NCBI GenBank assembly: GCA_900313285.1
Contig: OMQP01000036.1
Coordinates: 1-7,013, forward strand
Direction: 5' to 3'
Length of the DNA stretch: 7,013 bases
Origin: an uncultured Pseudomonadota bacterium
GTDB lineage: Bacteria > Pseudomonadota > Alphaproteobacteria > Rs-D84
Positions 6,942-7,013 of this stretch are shown here, in pieces. Numbering within the stretch: position 1 is the stretch's first letter; every line of letters begins with the position of its first letter. Below the pieces are notes generated by a model. That model worked only from the letters and a program-made list of their open reading frames with translations. It searched no databases and had not been told where the DNA came from. Position numbers and translations under genes: made by a program.

Positions 6942-7013
6942 TTAATGCCTCCATCTTTTTCAAAATACTATTTATAGTTTTAACTGTTTCTGCCAGTTTA
7001 TCTTCATCTTCAG
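6934..7013 (-). CDS. Unidentified protein, C-terminal 25 codons only (possible MarR-type regulator)
   Basis: On the - strand the frame starting at 7011 is open from the window edge through 25 codons to a TAA at 6934-6936. It reads EDEDKLAETVKTI then NSILKKMEALNA, an amphipathic helix with regular hydrophobic spacing. The stop overlaps the TolC ATG by 8 bases (6934-6941), and the TolC Shine-Dalgarno sits within its last codons, a typical operon junction that supports a real gene. A helical C terminus of this type in front of an efflux operon resembles the last helix of MarR-family repressors, which often control RND operons. That identity is a guess from 25 residues and position. It could equally be another helical protein. 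Confidence 0.55.
   Translation of the reverse strand, partial: EDEDKLAETVKTINSILKKMEALNA
6948..6952 (-). promoter_or_regulatory. Ribosome binding site of the TolC-family gene
   Basis: GGAGG on the - strand lies 6 bases before the ATG at 6939-6941, a consensus site at ideal spacing. It is embedded in the last codons of the upstream gene, which favours coupled translation. Confidence 0.75.

Overview
The window looks like a piece of an AT-rich (about one third G+C by eye) Gram-negative chromosome, most likely from an alphaproteobacterium. This rests on the RmuC fragment, whose core resembles alphaproteobacterial RmuC proteins as I remember them, and on the complete RND/TolC envelope system, which needs an outer membrane. 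Genus cannot be read from the sequence; a host-associated, reduced-G+C lineage is a guess. I saw no tRNA, rRNA, CRISPR, insertion sequence or other mobile element.

Layout. The + strand carries only the 3' part of an rmuC-like gene (1-636). It ends at a strong hairpin (639-666) that also serves as terminator for the genes converging from the other side. Everything from 665 to the right edge is on the - strand. Read in the direction of transcription, it starts at the right edge with the last 25 codons of an unidentified gene, possibly a regulator (6934-7013). Then come a TolC-type outer-membrane factor (5634-6941), a very short RND periplasmic adaptor (5015-5632) and an RND (HAE1/AcrB-like) inner-membrane pump (1972-4995). 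The first three genes overlap or nearly touch, and the pump follows after a short gap, so they look like one efflux operon whose promoter lies outside the window. A small gap (1917-1971) follows, holding a good sigma-70-like promoter. It drives a second unit of a putative lipoprotein of unknown function (1272-1916) and a HAD-IB phosphatase resembling PgpC/YfhB (665-1267), ending at the shared terminator.

How the genes work together. TolC, adaptor and pump would form a tripartite exporter spanning both membranes. Two features make it non-standard. The pump lacks the TM4 aspartate pair that carries the proton relay in AcrB (Ser399-Asn400 instead), and the adaptor is only about 205 residues, too small for the alpha-hairpin that normally reaches TolC. 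These are the most interesting observations here. The rest of the window is ordinary chromosomal content.
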